This document shows, piece after piece, positions 55,208 to 63,633 of a stretch of 64,000 bases of DNA. This DNA is from Rhodospira trueperi (GTDB taxonomy: Bacteria; Pseudomonadota; Alphaproteobacteria; Rhodospirillales; Rhodospirillaceae): the NCBI RefSeq assembly GCF_900101965.1, contig NZ_FNAP01000004.1, positions 186,001-250,000 of the forward strand, in the 5' to 3' direction. A model generated the notes under the pieces. It saw only the letters and a list, made by a program, of their open reading frames with translations, searched no databases and was not told the DNA's origin. A program made the translations under genes and the position numbers. The stretch's first letter is position 1. Every line of letters starts with the position of its first letter.

Positions 55208-56584
55208 TTACGGCGGTGCGGGGTGTCCGTTCGAGGCCTCGCCGGCAACGCCGACGCCCGGCGCGGGAACCGCGGTCCCCTCGTCGGTGTACTGGCGCAG
55301 TTTGTTGCGGAGCGTGCGGATCGAGATTCCTAGGATCGTGGCCGCATGGGTTCGGTTGCCCAGGCAATGGCGCAGGGTGTCGATGATCAGGTCCCGCTCC
55401 ACATCGGCGACCGTGCGTCCCACCAAGCGGCCGGTTCCTCCGTCCTCGCTCGAAGGCCCCGGCGAACCGTCGGGTTGCGGTGGCGCGATGCCCTCGATCA
55501 GCACGGCATTCGGGCCGATGTCGTCGCCCTGGGCCAGCAGCACGGCCCGATGCAGGGTGTTTTCCAGCTCACGCACGTTGCCCGGCCACGCATGGGCCCG
55601 CAGCATGGCCAGCGCGGCGTTCGACAGCGGACGGTCGGGCAGGGCGTTGGCCTGGGCATATTTGCGGGCGAAGTGCGTTGCCAGCATATCGATGTCGGCC
55701 GGGCGTTGCCGCAGCGGCGGCAGCACCAGGGTGATGACGTTCAGGCGGAAGAGCAGGTCTTCCCGGAAGCGCCCGGCGGCGACCTCGGCGCGCAGGTCCC
55801 GGTTGGAGGTGGCGATGATGCGGGTATCGACCCGCACGGGCTTCTTGCCGCCGATGCGGTCGATCTCCCGCTCCTGAAGGACCCGAAGCAGCTTGGCCTG
55901 AAGGCGCGCATCCATCTCCGAGATCTCATCAAGCAGCAGGGTGCCGCTGTTGGCCTCCTCGAATTTGCCGATGCGCCGGGCCACGGCGCCGGTGAACGAA
56001 CCCTTTTCGTGCCCGAACAACTCGCTTTCCAGCAGGGCCTCGGGGATGGCGGCGCAGTTCACGGCGATGAACGGGCCGTCGGCCCGGCGGCTGCTCTTGT
56101 GCAGATGGCGGGCGATCAGTTCCTTGCCGGTGCCGGATTCGCCGGTCACCAGCACGCTGGCGTCGCTGGGCGCGACCTGATCCGCCATGGCGACCACCCG
56201 GGCCATGGCCGGATCGCGGAAGACCAGGGCATGGCGGTCCTCGGCCACGGCCTCCAGGACGGCGGCGATCAGGTCCGGGTCCGGTGGCAGGGGAATGTAC
56301 TCCTTGGCGCCGGCCTTGATGGCCCGCACGGCGGCGCGGGAATCGGAGCCCACACCATAGGCCACGACCGGAACGACGATGTGTTCGGCGACCATGGAGT
56401 CGATCAGCCCGGCGACATCGAAACGGCCGTCGATCATCACTACGTCGGCGCCGCGCCCCGCGCGCAGGGCTTCCAGGGCCGCCGGCACATCGTTCGCCTG
56501 CTCCACCTTGGCGCCCCGTTGCACGGCGATCCGCGCCGCTGCGCCGACCTGCCCTTCCATGGCGCCGATAATCAGGACGCGCAT
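55208..56584 (-). CDS. flbD: sigma-54-dependent flagellar regulator FlbD
   Basis: Enhancer-binding transcription factor for late flagellar genes. The 458-residue product has an N-terminal receiver-like domain without the usual acidic pocket (VLIIGAM in place of an Asp pair), though an Asp remains at VVMIDGRFD. The AAA+ domain has GESGTGKELIARHLH, the sigma-54 contact loop as GSFTGA rather than GAFTGA, and LLLDEISEMD. A Fis-type helix-turn-helix (HAATILGISIRTLRNKLRQY) follows. ATG 56584 has GGAGG at 7 bases; an adjacent GTG at 56587 is possible. Caulobacter FlbD is similar and is controlled by FliX rather than by a kinase. Confidence 0.93.
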   Translation of the reverse strand: MRVLIIGAMEGQVGAAARIAVQRGAKVEQANDVPAALEALRAGRGADVVMIDGRFDVAGLIDSMVAEHIVVPVVAYGVGSDSRAAVRAIKAGAKEYIPLPPDPDLIAAVLEAVAEDRHALVFRDPAMARVVAMADQVAPSDASVLVTGESGTGKELIARHLHKSSRRADGPFIAVNCAAIPEALLESELFGHEKGSFTGAVARRIGKFEEANSGTLLLDEISEMDARLQAKLLRVLQEREIDRIGGKKPVRVDTRIIATSNRDLRAEVAAGRFREDLLFRLNVITLVLPPLRQRPADIDMLATHFARKYAQANALPDRPLSNAALAMLRAHAWPGNVRELENTLHRAVLLAQGDDIGPNAVLIEGIAPPQPDGSPGPSSEDGGTGRLVGRTVADVERDLIIDTLRHCLGNRTHAATILGISIRTLRNKLRQYTDEGTAVPAPGVGVAGEASNGHPAPP

Positions 56585-56644
56585 CACGGAGCCTCCCCGG
56601 AAGCCGGGTGGCGGCGTATGGAAGACAGGGGTTTGCGGTTCCTG

Positions 56645-57484
56645 TCAGACATGGAGGCGGCGCACTCGCTGATGGGGCGGCAGAACGCTGTTGAGCAGCA
56701 TTTCCAGCCGCCGTGGGTTTTCCTTGCGGGCAATGGACAGAACGCCCACCACGTAGAGGTGGTTGACGAGGTGTTCCTCGGTGGCGTTGCGCTCCAGTTT
56801 GCTGGCCAGGGGAGAAAACACGACGTTAGACAGGATGGCGCCGTAGAACGTCGTCAGCAGGGCCACGGCCATGCTGGGGCCGATGCGCTCGGGATCATCG
56901 AGGTTGCCCAGCATCTGGACCAGCCCCACCAGGGTGCCGATCAGTCCCATGGCCGGAGAGACCTCGGCAGCCCGGCGCAACACCCCGACCCCGCGTCCGT
57001 GGCGGGCCGCCGTGGCGTCCATTTCCTGTCGCAGCATGGCCTCGACCTCGTCCTCGGCCACGCCGTCGATCACCAGTCCCAGGCCCTTGTACAGAAACGG
57101 CTCGTCGGCGGTGCTCTCCAGGGGCGCTCCCTGCAGCTTCAACAGTCCCCGCGCGCGCGCCAGTTCCGCCAGATCGATCAGGCGCTCGGCCGCGTCGCCC
57201 GGATCAATGCGTGGGTGCAGCACGGTACGCGGCAGGACGGAGAGGGTCGCCGACACCTCGTTGAAGGTGAACGAGGCCAGCGTGACCGATCCGGTGCCCA
57301 GGATCACGATCAGGATGGCCGGAAGATCGACGAAGGACCCGGGGGAGCCGCCCAGCAGCATGGCCAGGGCGATCAGGGCCAGCGCGCCGCCGATGCCGAT
57401 GACGGTCGCCAAGTCCACGCCGGCGTAATCATTGCCGGCATCATCGGCGCGGGTGCGTCCGTACAGGGAGCCGCTGTCGGCCAT
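56645..57484 (-). CDS. MotA/TolQ/ExbB-type flagellar stator-like protein
   Basis: A 279-residue membrane protein with two N-terminal helices (about 25-75), a cytoplasmic loop with LIDLAELARARGLLKL, and two C-terminal helices. It includes the proline motif AAEVSPAMGLIGTLVGLVQ, matching the conserved MotA proline, and AVALLTTFYGAILSNVVFSPLASKL. It lies six bases after fliN and ahead of flbD in the flagellar operon. No MotB gene is adjacent in this window, so it may pair with a MotB encoded elsewhere or be an additional stator subunit. Calling it the main MotA would be a guess. Confidence 0.88.
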   Translation of the reverse strand: MADSGSLYGRTRADDAGNDYAGVDLATVIGIGGALALIALAMLLGGSPGSFVDLPAILIVILGTGSVTLASFTFNEVSATLSVLPRTVLHPRIDPGDAAERLIDLAELARARGLLKLQGAPLESTADEPFLYKGLGLVIDGVAEDEVEAMLRQEMDATAARHGRGVGVLRRAAEVSPAMGLIGTLVGLVQMLGNLDDPERIGPSMAVALLTTFYGAILSNVVFSPLASKLERNATEEHLVNHLYVVGVLSIARKENPRRLEMLLNSVLPPHQRVRRLHV

Positions 57485-57490
57485 CGGGTC

Positions 57491-57856
57491 TCAGCTCCGA
57501 TCCGTTTTGATGATCTCGGTCATGGTCACGCCGAGGCGTTCCTCAACGACCACCACCTCGCCGCGCGCGACCAGCCGGTTGTTGACGTAGATGTCGATGG
57601 CCTCGCCGACCTTGCGGTCGAGTTCGACGACGGCGCCCCGACCCAGCTTCAGCAACTGATTGACCTGCATGTGCGACTTGCCGAGCACCGCCGAGACCTG
57701 GACCGGAATGTCATAGACCGCCTCCAGGTCGGACGCCGAGCGGGGCCGATCCGGGACATGGGTGGGGGGGTCCTCGCCCATGTCGCCGCCTTCGCCTTCG
57801 GCGGACCGTTTCGCCTCGTCAAGTTCGTCAAGATTGAAGTCCGTCTCGTCGGCCAT
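57491..57856 (-). CDS. fliN: flagellar motor switch protein FliN
   Basis: C-ring component controlling rotation sense and export. The 121-residue product has an acidic N-terminal 45 residues and a SpoA domain: VYDIPVQVSAVLGKSHMQVN, LLKLGRGAVVELDRKVGEA, DIYVNNRLVARGEVVVVEER and LGVTMTEII. This is the standard short FliN. GGGAGATC ribosome site; 15 bases after fliH. Confidence 0.96.
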   Translation of the reverse strand: MADETDFNLDELDEAKRSAEGEGGDMGEDPPTHVPDRPRSASDLEAVYDIPVQVSAVLGKSHMQVNQLLKLGRGAVVELDRKVGEAIDIYVNNRLVARGEVVVVEERLGVTMTEIIKTDRS

Positions 57857-57871
57857 GATGTCGTGATCTCC

Positions 57872-59101
57872 CTATGGACGGCTGGGCCGGTCGTCCCCGA
57901 GCGGGCTGTCGGAGGGCGTCGGGGGGACCTCCGGTGCATTCTGGTCCGCATGCCCATCCGGTTCCGGGTCTGTCATTGAAAGGGCGGTCTTCGGTTCCAC
58001 GCCCGCATCCTCTTCGATCTCTGGTTCGAACGCGGGTTCGGAGTCCGCCGCGTCCACCTCCAGTTCCGATTCCGGTTCCGGTTCCGGTTCGATTTCGGTT
58101 TCGGGGTCCGGGTCCGCTGTCGCGTCCGTTTCAGGCTCGGGCTCGGGCTCCGGCTCCGGCTCGGTTTCGGGGTCCGGGTCCGGGTCCGCTGTCACGTCCG
58201 TTTCAGGCTCGGGCTCCGGCTCCGGCTCGGGCTCCGGCTCGGTTTCGGGGTCCGGGTCCGCTGTCACGTCCGTTTCAGGCTCGGGCTCCGGCTCGGGTTC
58301 GGGCTCCGGCTCGGGTTCGGGCTCCGGCTCGGGTTCGGGCTCCGGCTCTGGCTCGGGGGGCACGGGTTCTTTCAATTGGCGTTCCACCGCCGCCTCGATT
58401 TCTGACCACAGCCGGGCCGTGTCCCGCTCGATCCCGCCGTCTCCCCATTCGACGCGACAGTCGGCGGGTTCTAGCGTCGGATCGGCTCGCACCATGATGC
58501 GCCCTTCGTACCCCGTGGTGGTCTCCAGGTCGCGGACCGCCTCGCGCACGGTGTCTGTGACCGCATCATGGACCCGGATGACCAGACGCGGGCGGTCGAT
58601 GAGATCAGGCAGGATACTGCTGACCAGACCGGCGATCTCGTCGGCTGCCGCCGCATCCATGGTTCTTGGGAACAGCCGCCGGGTGATGACCACGGCCAAG
58701 CGGATGGCCTCCTGTTCCATGGCGTCGTAGTACGCCAGGAGAGTTTGGTCCGCGCGGTCGACGGCATCGGCGATGGTCTTCAGCGCCGTGGCCTGGAGGT
58801 GCTCGTCCGCCTTGGCGGCTTCTTCCTGAGCCTCGGCGTGGCCCCGGATGTAGCCCTCTTCCCGCGCCGCCTCCAGTTGGGCGGCCGTGTAAAGGTCCGG
58901 CGGAGGGACCGTGGGCTGGGCGGCGGCCCGTCGGCGCCGGTCCAGACCGGCAAAGGTCTCGGCTTCGCTGTCGCTGTCGCTGTTGGCGGCCTGCGGTACC
59001 TCTTCGCCGACATCGCGCGACGGTGCGGCCGCCGCGTTCACGCGTGCGCGGCCCGGGTCGTCAAAGGAGCGGTCGAAAAGGAATTTCTCCACCGAGACCA
59101 T
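57872..59101 (-). CDS. fliH: flagellar assembly protein FliH with a Glu-Pro repeat tail
   Basis: Regulates the export ATPase FliI and links it to the C-ring. Of 409 residues, the first 240 match the FliH/YscL plan: FLFDRSFDD start, [35 protein letters not shown], and [17 protein letters not shown]...[19 protein letters not shown]. The remaining 165 residues are an acidic extension, with (Pro-Glu)n at about 245-347 broken by [12 protein letters not shown] units, repeated three times with variation. Such a tail is not part of the known fold and is made by a hexanucleotide-like repeat. Function of the tail unknown. Confidence 0.9.
   Translation of the reverse strand: MVSVEKFLFDRSFDDPGRARVNAAAAPSRDVGEEVPQAANSDSDSEAETFAGLDRRRRAAAQPTVPPPDLYTAAQLEAAREEGYIRGHAEAQEEAAKADEHLQATALKTIADAVDRADQTLLAYYDAMEQEAIRLAVVITRRLFPRTMDAAAADEIAGLVSSILPDLIDRPRLVIRVHDAVTDTVREAVRDLETTTGYEGRIMVRADPTLEPADCRVEWGDGGIERDTARLWSEIEAAVERQLKEPVPPEPEPEPEPEPEPEPEPEPEPEPEPEPETDVTADPDPETEPEPEPEPEPEPETDVTADPDPDPETEPEPEPEPEPETDATADPDPETEIEPEPEPESELEVDAADSEPAFEPEIEEDAGVEPKTALSMTDPEPDGHADQNAPEVPPTPSDSPLGDDRPSRP
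58072..58358. repeat. coding minisatellite for Glu-Pro repeats in fliH
   Basis: Runs of GGCTCC/GGCTCG/GGTTCG hexamers on the plus strand, which encode Glu-Pro on the minus strand. They are arranged as larger units separated by GTCCGCTGTCACGTCCGTTT-type spacers. Slippage could change its length between strains. Confidence 0.85.
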
Positions 59102-59249
59102 GAACTGGCGGCTCCATCAGGGGCTGGGTCTCCGCGCCGCGACGGAGGGGGCTTGAGATTTGCGGCACCAGCCCCCTTCTTCCCCGGCCTCCCGAACGGG
59201 ACCCCGAAGCGGGCCAGGTGGGGCGGCGGGCTGGCGGGGGCGTCAACGC

Positions 59250-60269
59250 TCAGTACACCAGTTCGTCGTCTTCCTTGCCTTCGGAGATGACGATCTGGCC
59301 GGTGTTGGCCAGTTCCTTGGCCAGGGTGACGATGGAATTCTGGGCCTCGTCGACCTCGCGCACGCGCACCGGCCCCATGGCCTCCATGTCCTCGCGCAGC
59401 ATCTTGCCGGCGCGCTCCGACATGTTCTTGAAGAACAGGTCCTTGACGGTGTCCGAGGCGCCTTTCAGGGCGAGGCCCAACTTGTCCTTCTCCACATGGC
59501 GCAGCAGGACCTGCACACCCTGAGCATCGAGCCGCACCAGATCCTCGAAAGTGAACATGAGCTGCTTGATGCGCTCGGCGGACTCGCGGTTGCGTTCCTC
59601 CAGCGCGGTGACAAAGCGATTTTCGGTGTTGCGGTCGAGGCTGTTGAAGATCTCGGCCATCATTTCGTGCGCGTCGCGGCGCGCCGTGCGGGCCAGGTTG
59701 GACATGAATTCCGTCCTCAGGGTCTTTTCCACGCCGTCCAGCACCTCTTTCTGCACCGCTTCCATGTGCAGCATGCGCATCACCACTTCCATGGCGAAGT
59801 TCTCGGGCAGCAACGCCATGACGCGCGCGGCATGATCAGGCTTGATCTTGGAGAGCACCACGGCGACCGTCTGCGGATACTCGTTCTTGAGGTAGTTCGC
59901 CAGCACCTGCTCGCTGACATTGCCCAGCTTGTCCCACATGGTGCGACCGGCGGGACCACGGATTTCCTCCATGATCAGTTCGACGCGGTCCTTGGGCAGC
60001 GCGCGGCCCAGCAGGCGCTCGGTGGTATCGAAAGAGCCGACCAGGGAGCCGGTGTTGGAAATGGCGTCGGCGAATTCCACGAACAGGCGCTCGACCAGGG
60101 TCGAGTTGATGGTGCCCAGGGAGGACATCACCTGCGACAACTCGCGGATTTCCTCGTCGTCCATCAAGGCGAACAACTTCGCGGAATGATCCTCGCCCAG
60201 CGACAGCATCATGATGCCGGCTTTCTGAGGGCCTGTGAGGCTGCGATAATCTTCCTTGACACGCGCCAC
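59250..60269 (-). CDS. fliG: flagellar motor switch protein FliG
   Basis: Rotor protein that transmits torque from the stators. The 339-residue product (GTG start) has the N-terminal FliF-binding region ([21 protein letters not shown]), the middle-domain motif [11 protein letters not shown] (EHPQ in many species, here EYPQ), a Gly-linker region, and the charged C-terminal torque helix [19 protein letters not shown]. Thirty bases after fliF on the same strand. Confidence 0.97.
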   Translation of the reverse strand: MARVKEDYRSLTGPQKAGIMMLSLGEDHSAKLFALMDDEEIRELSQVMSSLGTINSTLVERLFVEFADAISNTGSLVGSFDTTERLLGRALPKDRVELIMEEIRGPAGRTMWDKLGNVSEQVLANYLKNEYPQTVAVVLSKIKPDHAARVMALLPENFAMEVVMRMLHMEAVQKEVLDGVEKTLRTEFMSNLARTARRDAHEMMAEIFNSLDRNTENRFVTALEERNRESAERIKQLMFTFEDLVRLDAQGVQVLLRHVEKDKLGLALKGASDTVKDLFFKNMSERAGKMLREDMEAMGPVRVREVDEAQNSIVTLAKELANTGQIVISEGKEDDELVY

Positions 60270-60299
60270 GGTCGAGTCTCCGTGCTGAACCGTCTAAGC

Positions 60300-61952
60300 C
60301 TAGCTTTCCTGATACATCCAGTTGCGGATGATGCTCAGGGCCTCTTCCGGATGCTTGTCCACAATCTCGCCAATCTTGCGCAAACTGGACGCCTTTACCC
60401 GGCCCTCGACTTTTTCGATGTCGATCAGTTCGTCGGGATCGTCGAATTCGTCGTCGCCCAGCCCGATCGGCACCGGCGCGGTGGCCGGTCCCGGAAGCTG
60501 CGGGGCCCCCGCCGCCTCGGCCGACAGAAGACCCGTTGCGCCGCCATCGGCCCCGGACGGCAGGCTCTCGAAGGCCCGCGTGACCAGGGGACGGACCACC
60601 AGAAGGATGACCAGGATGGCGACGATGGCCACGCCCAGCCCCTCCGCCATGCGCATGATCTCGTCCTTGGTGAAGCCCATGAACATCCAGGGCTCTTCCT
60701 CGGCGAACAGGGCGTCGAGATCGGCGAAGCGCATGTTGAGGACCTCGATCTGGTCCCCCCGCGCGGCGTCGTACCCGACGGCGGACTGCACCAGGGCCGT
60801 GATCTGCTCCATTTCCTCTGCGGAACGCGCCTCGTACGTCGCCTCGCCGTCGGGGCCGGTGCCCCGGATGCCGTCCACCAACACGGCCACGCTGAGGCGG
60901 CCGATCATGCCGGCTTCGCGGACTTGGTTGGTCACCCGGCGGGAAATCTCGTAGTTGACCGTCTCCTCGGTGCGGTTCTCGCTGGTGGTCGCGGTGGCGG
61001 AGCCTCCGGTTTCCTGCAAATCGGCGTCCGGCAGATTGGTGCCCACCGAAACGGGCGGCGGTTCGGAGTCGCTGCTCTCGAAGACCTCCTCGACCGTGAC
61101 CGTGGAGCGGGCCACCTGTTGGTCGGGATCATAGATCTCCTCGTTGGTGACCACCCGGTCGAAGTTCATGTCGGCATGGACCTCGGCGCGCACGGTGTCG
61201 GGCCCCAGGGTTCGGGTCAGGAGCCCCTCGATCGAGCGCGCCAGCCGCTGTTCCTGGGTGCGCCGGGCCTCCTCGCGCGTCAGGGCGGCGAGGCTGCCAT
61301 CCTCGTCCATGCCCCGGGTCAGCATATTGCCCCGTTCGTCGATGATCGAAACGCGCTGCGTGCTCATTCTCGGGACCGCAGCCGCGATCAGGTTCTGGAT
61401 CGCGACCACCTGACCGGCATCCAATTGGGCGCGACCGGTGGCGACCATGACCGACGCGGACGGCTCATTGGTCTCGCGCGAGAACACCTCGCGTTTGGGC
61501 AGCACGAGGTGAACACGCGCGGTGCGTACGCCCTCGATGGAGCTGATGGTGCGTGCCAGTTCGCCTTCGAGGGCGCGCACCAGATTGATGTTCTGGATGA
61601 AATTGGTGGTGCCCAGGATGCTGGATTCGTCGAAGACTTCATAGCCCACCGTCGCGCCGCCGCCGGCCGCCAGTTCGGCCGTCTGCAACCGCATGCGGTC
61701 ACGCTGATCGGCCGGCACAAGAATCTCGGTGCCGTTTGCCGCCAGTTGATACGGGATATTCTGCTCTTCCAGGCTCTGCACGATGGCCCGGGCCTCGTCC
61801 TGTTCCAGGCCGCCGTAAAGCAACTCGAACTGCGGCGCGGCGAAGCGGGTGATGAAGAAAATGACGAGGCCGATCAGGGCCACGGCCACGCCGGCCATGG
61901 CGGCCAGACGCGCGGGGCCGAGATTGCGAAGCTGGTCCATGAAGCCACTCAA
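60300..61952 (-). CDS. fliF: flagellar MS-ring protein FliF
   Basis: Forms the MS-ring, the base on which the flagellum is assembled. The 550-residue product has two membrane helices (about 16-38 and 430-450), YscJ-type ring-building domains (FELLYGGLEQDEARAIVQSL, VRTARVHLVLPKREVFSRE), an acidic loop, and the FliG-binding C-terminus PEEALSIIRNWMYQES. The TTG start was chosen because LSGFMDQLRNLGPARLAAMAG aligns with the usual N-terminus; ATG 61940 is an alternative. First gene of the fliF-fliG-fliH-fliN-motA-like-flbD-flhA operon. Confidence 0.96.
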   Translation of the reverse strand: MSGFMDQLRNLGPARLAAMAGVAVALIGLVIFFITRFAAPQFELLYGGLEQDEARAIVQSLEEQNIPYQLAANGTEILVPADQRDRMRLQTAELAAGGGATVGYEVFDESSILGTTNFIQNINLVRALEGELARTISSIEGVRTARVHLVLPKREVFSRETNEPSASVMVATGRAQLDAGQVVAIQNLIAAAVPRMSTQRVSIIDERGNMLTRGMDEDGSLAALTREEARRTQEQRLARSIEGLLTRTLGPDTVRAEVHADMNFDRVVTNEEIYDPDQQVARSTVTVEEVFESSDSEPPPVSVGTNLPDADLQETGGSATATTSENRTEETVNYEISRRVTNQVREAGMIGRLSVAVLVDGIRGTGPDGEATYEARSAEEMEQITALVQSAVGYDAARGDQIEVLNMRFADLDALFAEEEPWMFMGFTKDEIMRMAEGLGVAIVAILVILLVVRPLVTRAFESLPSGADGGATGLLSAEAAGAPQLPGPATAPVPIGLGDDEFDDPDELIDIEKVEGRVKASSLRKIGEIVDKHPEEALSIIRNWMYQES

Positions 61953-62225
61953 GGCATGGCCCTCTGATCAGACGGTTCGGGTGTGAAACCGCGTAGGGTG
62001 ATCGAAGCGGGCGCGGGGCGGAGTCCGTTCCGATCTTCCGCGGGGGCGCGATGCCGTGTCGCCGAACCTTGGAGACCGCCCTGACCCACGCTCAGGCTAG
62101 CCGTGCGCGGTTAAAGAACTCCTTAACAGTAGGCAGATCTTGCCGCATGCCGGGGTTCCCCTCGATTCGTCCGTGTCCTCGTGATACTGAGTTCGGCGAC
62201 AGCCACAGCGCAGGGAGGCCCCGCC

Positions 62226-62957
62226 ATGTCCGCCCGCACAGGTCCGATCGTCATTCTGACCGGCGCCGGTATTTCCAAGGAATCCGGCCTGGACACCTTC
62301 CGCTGCGCCGGCGGCATCTGGTCTCAGGTGCGCCTGGAGGATGTGGCGACACCGGAGGGGTTCATGCGAGATCCCGACCGCGTGCAGGCGTTCTACAACG
62401 ACCGTCGGCGCGGCTTGCTGACCGACAACATCCGACCCAATGCCGCGCACGAGGCTCTGGCCCGGCTGGAATGTGAATGGGACGATGAGGTGTTCCTGGT
62501 CACCCAGAACATCGACGACCTGCACGACCGGGCGGGCTCTTCCAACCTGCTGCACATGCACGGGGAATTGCTGAAGGTCCGCTGCGAGGTCTGCCACGGC
62601 GTCCACGAGTGGCGTACCGACCTGGGCACCGGCGAGGACACCTGCCCGGCCTGCGGCGCGCTGGGCCGGTTGCGTCCGCATGTCGTCTGGTTCGGCGAGA
62701 TCCCGCTCGGCATGGACCGGATCGCCGATGCGCTGGAGCGCTGCGCGCTGTTCATGTCGGTGGGCACGAGCGGGACGGTCTACCCGGCCGCCGGCTTCGT
62801 CGCCGAGGTCACCCGCGTCGGCCGCGCCCACACCGTGGAACTGAACATGGAGGCCAGCAACGGCGCCTCGCTGTTCCGCGAGGTCCTCCAGGGACCGGCC
62901 ACCGAGCTTGTGCCGGCCTACGTGGACCGGCTGCTGGCCGAGGGGATTCCGGGGTAG
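62226..62957 (+). CDS. cobB: Sir2-family NAD-dependent deacylase CobB
   Basis: Removes acyl groups from lysines using NAD. The 243-residue product has GAGISKESGLDTFR, TQNIDDLHDRAG, the catalytic His in HMHGEL, a zinc site CEVC...CPAC, and GTSGTVYPAAGFV. Y57 and R60 in FYNDRRR match the Tyr/Arg pair that gives class III sirtuins (SIRT5, E. coli CobB) activity on succinyl- and malonyl-lysine, so desuccinylation is predicted. ATG 62226 was chosen where similarity begins. Divergent from the flagellar operon. Confidence 0.95.
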   Translation: MSARTGPIVILTGAGISKESGLDTFRCAGGIWSQVRLEDVATPEGFMRDPDRVQAFYNDRRRGLLTDNIRPNAAHEALARLECEWDDEVFLVTQNIDDLHDRAGSSNLLHMHGELLKVRCEVCHGVHEWRTDLGTGEDTCPACGALGRLRPHVVWFGEIPLGMDRIADALERCALFMSVGTSGTVYPAAGFVAEVTRVGRAHTVELNMEASNGASLFREVLQGPATELVPAYVDRLLAEGIPG

Positions 62958-62963
62958 TCACCC

Positions 62964-63560
62964 GTGCCGACTCTGGACGAGACCGCCGCGGCGGCGCGCG
63001 CTTGCACGCTGTGCGCTGATCACCTGCCGCTGGGACCGCGCCCGGTGCTGCGGGCGCGCGGGACGGCGCGGATTCTGGTCATCGGTCAGGCCCCGGGCAC
63101 GAAGGTCCACGCCACCGGCCTGCCCTGGAACGATCCCTCCGGCGACCGGCTGCGGGCGTGGATGGGGGTGGACCGCGAGACCTTCTACGACGACCGCCGG
63201 ATCGCCATCATCCCGATAGGCCTGTGCTACCCGGGCCGCCTGCCGCGCGGCGGCGACGCCCCGCCCCGGCCCGAATGCGCGCCGACGTGGCATCCGGCGC
63301 TGCTGGCCGGGCTGCCCGATGTGGCGTTGACGCTGCTGGTGGGGCAGTACGCCCAGGCGCGCTATCTGGGCGAAGGGCGCGGCCGCACCCTGACCGAGAC
63401 CGTGCGCGCCTTCGCCGCGCCGTTGGAGGGGGCAGGGCTGTTGCCGCTGCCGCACCCGAGTTGGCGCAATACCGCGTGGCTGCGCCGCCATCCCTGGTTC
63501 GAGGCCGAGCTTCTGCCTGTGCTTAGGGACCGTTTGGCGACGCTGCTCGAACGGCCTTGA
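62964..63560 (+). CDS. uracil-DNA glycosylase-like protein with four-cysteine Fe-S pattern
   Basis: Predicted DNA-repair glycosylase of the UDG superfamily. The 198-residue product has C14 and C17, then C88 and C105 (a CX16C pair), the pattern that holds the 4Fe-4S cluster in family 4 enzymes. Motif A reads GQAPG (41-45) instead of the usual GEAPG, followed by TGLPWNDPSGDRLR. The motif-B-like sequence is LPHPSWRN. The Glu-to-Gln change and Asn-containing WNDPSG suggest a separate clade whose base preference is unknown. GTG start six bases after cobB, so probably co-transcribed. Confidence 0.87.
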   Translation: MPTLDETAAAARACTLCADHLPLGPRPVLRARGTARILVIGQAPGTKVHATGLPWNDPSGDRLRAWMGVDRETFYDDRRIAIIPIGLCYPGRLPRGGDAPPRPECAPTWHPALLAGLPDVALTLLVGQYAQARYLGEGRGRTLTETVRAFAAPLEGAGLLPLPHPSWRNTAWLRRHPWFEAELLPVLRDRLATLLERP

Positions 63561-63633
63561 CGGCGGCGGGCCGGCGCGAGACAACCGCTTCGTCCCGACC
63601 GTTTCCCCTTTCCCTCGCGCCGGATTTTCCCGC

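Noticed and set aside
57874-58497. Plus-strand Pro/Arg/Ala-repeat frame
   Set aside because: It is the complement of the fliH Glu-Pro minisatellite.
59160-61967. 935-codon plus-strand frame opposite fliG and fliF
   Set aside because: A shadow of two identified flagellar genes, with low-complexity His/Gly/Asp-rich translation.
61953-62225. Sigma-54 promoter for the flagellar operon
   Set aside because: No GG-N10-GC element with flanking consensus was found on the minus strand upstream of fliF. A GG...GC pair near 62131-62142 has the wrong spacing.
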